Source: Pirellulales bacterium
GTDB lineage: Bacteria; Planctomycetota; Planctomycetia; Pirellulales; Thermoguttaceae
Length of the DNA: 23,378 nt
Direction of reading: 5' to 3'
Assembly: GCA_030642635.1 (NCBI GenBank)
Contig: DAOWNK010000014.1
Location: forward strand, 1-23,378
The position numbers and the translations under genes are program-made. Shown here one piece after another: positions 22,200 to 23,378 of this stretch. Positions within the stretch are counted from its first letter, which is position 1, and every line of letters begins with the position of its first letter. The notes beneath the pieces were generated by a model. That model was not told where the DNA came from. It did no database searches and saw only the letters and a list, made by a program, of their open reading frames with translations.

Positions 22200-22607
22200 T
22201 TACACCTCGTTTGGGATCATCTGGTTGTCGATGAATTGCAAGAGCTTTGAGATGCACAGCTTGTTCATGCTGGTGTGATGCTCGTGGGCCTCTACCCGCA
22301 GTGTCTCATGCAGGCTCTTTGGGATACGGACTGTGATGACTCTGGTCGGTTCTTCCTGAGCATCGGCTGAAGTGCGCTTTTCGCGTAGTTTCGTCAGCAT
22401 GTGCTGAATTTTATGGAAGGCTTCGGTCTGCTCGAAGTCGGTAAGTGAATCTCGATTAGGGTAATTGCGGCGAGCGATTCCGTGCAACCCGAGTACCTCG
22501 CGATAAAAGGTGGTCCAGTCGGGGTCCTGTTTATAGAGCAATTCCACCACATGTTTGATCTCTTCTTCTTGACACTGGACTTTATCTAATGTTTCTATGG
22601 TGTTCAT
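22200..22607 (-). CDS. Ribbon-helix-helix type DNA-binding protein
   Basis: This 135-residue protein has an N-terminal helical region of unknown type (about 1-85) and a C-terminal ribbon-helix-helix-like domain: TRVITVRIPKSLHETLRVEA (88-107) and then HTSMNKLCISKLLQFID. Such domains dimerise and bind short palindromes. ATG 22607 is chosen over an upstream in-frame start because it has AAGGAG 7 nt away. A palindrome lies 24-39 nt upstream of the start and may be its own operator. A toxin partner is not visible next to it. Confidence 0.75.
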   Translation of the reverse strand: MNTIETLDKVQCQEEEIKHVVELLYKQDPDWTTFYREVLGLHGIARRNYPNRDSLTDFEQTEAFHKIQHMLTKLREKRTSADAQEEPTRVITVRIPKSLHETLRVEAHEHHTSMNKLCISKLLQFIDNQMIPNEV

Positions 22608-22630
22608 TCTGCACTCCTTTGGGTGTTTCG

Positions 22631-22646
22631 GGTGATAACTGTCACC
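22631..22646 (-). promoter_or_regulatory. Candidate operator of the RHH gene
   Basis: GGTGATAACTGTCACC, a 5-bp inverted repeat with a 6-nt centre, lies between the RHH start codon and a minus-strand TATAAT (22677-22682). It would sit at about +24 to +39 of the transcript. Confidence 0.35.
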
Positions 22647-22682
22647 GTCTGCCTCCGTGGCGACGGACACAAAGGAATTATA

Positions 22683-22994
22683 TGCAGTTGGCAAGTTGTT
22701 TCACTGCAAGCACTTACGCCATTGCATGCACATCTGCAGGCGTCGATTTGCGGTGTAACGAGCCACATGTTTCGTTGTGCCCGTTTTTTATGCACTCGTG
22801 CCCCAAAAAGGGCTGCCTGCTTCTTGTGCAGCCGCAAAGAAAGCGGTTTTCCCGAATAGGAAAATTGGCTGAAAGATGATGGGCGAGTCACATTTACCCA
22901 AGTGTCCAACTCGAACGGCCGACGAAAATTAGTTTGGGTAAACTGTAAACCACTATGTACTATCAGTCGTTTGAAACAGTAACAGGTAAACAGG
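22683..22994. other. Intergenic region without a recognised gene
   Basis: Short frames on both strands lack ribosome sites and protein-like composition. It holds a distant inverted repeat (TTTACCCA 22893-22900 / TGGGTAAA 22935-22942). Nothing else is recognised. Confidence 0.5.
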
Positions 22995-23097
22995 GATTAG
23001 AAGAGATTGGGGATTAGGGATTGGGGATTGCCCCTGGCCTCTAGCCCCTGGCCCCTGGCCCCTAGTTCCTGGCCCCTAGTTCCTGGCCCCTGGTTCC
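22995..23097. repeat. Low-complexity tandem repeat tract
   Basis: First GGGGATTAGGGATT-like units (about 22995-23028), then about five CCCCTGG / CCTAGTTCCTGG units (23030-23097). The units vary, so this looks like slippage-generated sequence of the kind common between planctomycete genes. Confidence 0.85.
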
Positions 23098-23102
23098 CTA
23101 AA

Positions 23103-23131
23103 TTGACGTTGCCGGCCGAACGAATTAGAAT
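23103..23131 (+). promoter_or_regulatory. Strong sigma-70-like promoter reading to the right edge
   Basis: TTGACG (23103-23108), exactly 17 nt, then TAGAAT (23126-23131): ten of twelve consensus positions. A transcript would start near 23138 and leave the window. Confidence 0.6.
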
Positions 23132-23137
23132 AGAGTT

Positions 23138-23378
23138 TCGTAGCGATATATAGCTCTTTTCCGCCGGGTGTTCGCCCGAGAGGTCTGCGATCGCAGAATT
23201 TCCGCTACTGTGGGACGAGTTGCCTGGACGAAAAAGTGCTGAGAGCTTGTGAAACAATTCAACACATAGATTTCGACTACTGTGGCCAAGAGTGTTATGA
23301 TTTTCCAGAACCGGACAGTTCGATCGCTTAATCCCGTTGTGTGCGGGCCGGATGGTTGCGCGAGAGAGCAATCGACCA
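23138..23378 (+). other. Unassigned transcript leader or small RNA (runs off the window)
   Basis: About 240 nt downstream of the promoter hold no convincing coding frame on the plus strand. Structure is present: a hairpin near 23164-23178 (CGGG...CCCG) and a perfect 14-bp palindrome TCTGCGATCGCAGA (23184-23197). It could be a long 5' leader of a gene beyond the edge or a non-coding RNA. I do not recognise a known RNA family. Confidence 0.4.

Noticed and set aside
22997..23371. 124-residue minus-strand frame at the right end
   Set aside because: Its C-terminal third is translated low-complexity repeat and no domain or ribosome site is seen.

Overview
The window looks like a chromosomal stretch of a planctomycete, probably of the Pirellulales type. 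This is inferred from gene content: a secreted DUF1080 protein, a TadG-like von Willebrand protein with a very long insertion, an FHA protein next to rsgA, a planctomycete-style secreted protein beside an ECF sigma fragment, and many short palindromic repeats. No database search was possible.

Left part (1-4527): an XPB-type DNA helicase, cut by the left edge, overlaps a Bax1/DUF790 nuclease gene. This repair pair is best known from archaea. A stand-alone response regulator (minus) converges on it and overlaps it by 20 bp. Then come a tiny Cys-rich putative lipoprotein (minus), a nested palindrome, and a secreted alpha/beta-hydrolase.

Second part (4528-9288): a c-di-GMP-I (GEMM-I) riboswitch lies in the leader of a TadG-like membrane protein with a split VWA domain. 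It is followed by a membrane-anchored protein with one intact and one degenerate GGDEF domain. Sensor RNA, surface protein and c-di-GMP synthase sit next to each other, which suggests a local regulatory loop. A coiled-coil protein on the other strand follows.

Third part (9322-15699): tRNA-Val(GAC) with a good promoter lies beside an orphan copy of the last 24 codons of acnA. About 1.9 kb further on is the intact acnA. Between the two copies sit a secreted protein and a broken ECF-sigma/membrane-protein fusion, so this segment looks like an insertion or recombination scar. Upstream of acnA is a REP-associated tyrosine transposase (RAYT) surrounded by its probable REP hairpins, one of them inside its own reading frame. 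A DUF1080 secreted protein follows.

Fourth part (15770-20525): a long minus-strand run of FHA protein, rsgA, an antitoxin, a truncated PIN toxin, a DUF6932-like nucleotidyltransferase coupled to a small helical protein, hflX and an SDR oxidoreductase. The antitoxin-to-helical-protein block is more AT-rich than the GTPase genes around it and looks like an accessory insertion between housekeeping genes.

Right part (20604-23378): a YhcC-type radical SAM protein, RNase P RNA (rnpB) followed by a triple hairpin array, a ribbon-helix-helix regulator with a candidate operator, a low-complexity repeat tract, and a good sigma-70 promoter that starts an unassigned transcript running off the right edge.
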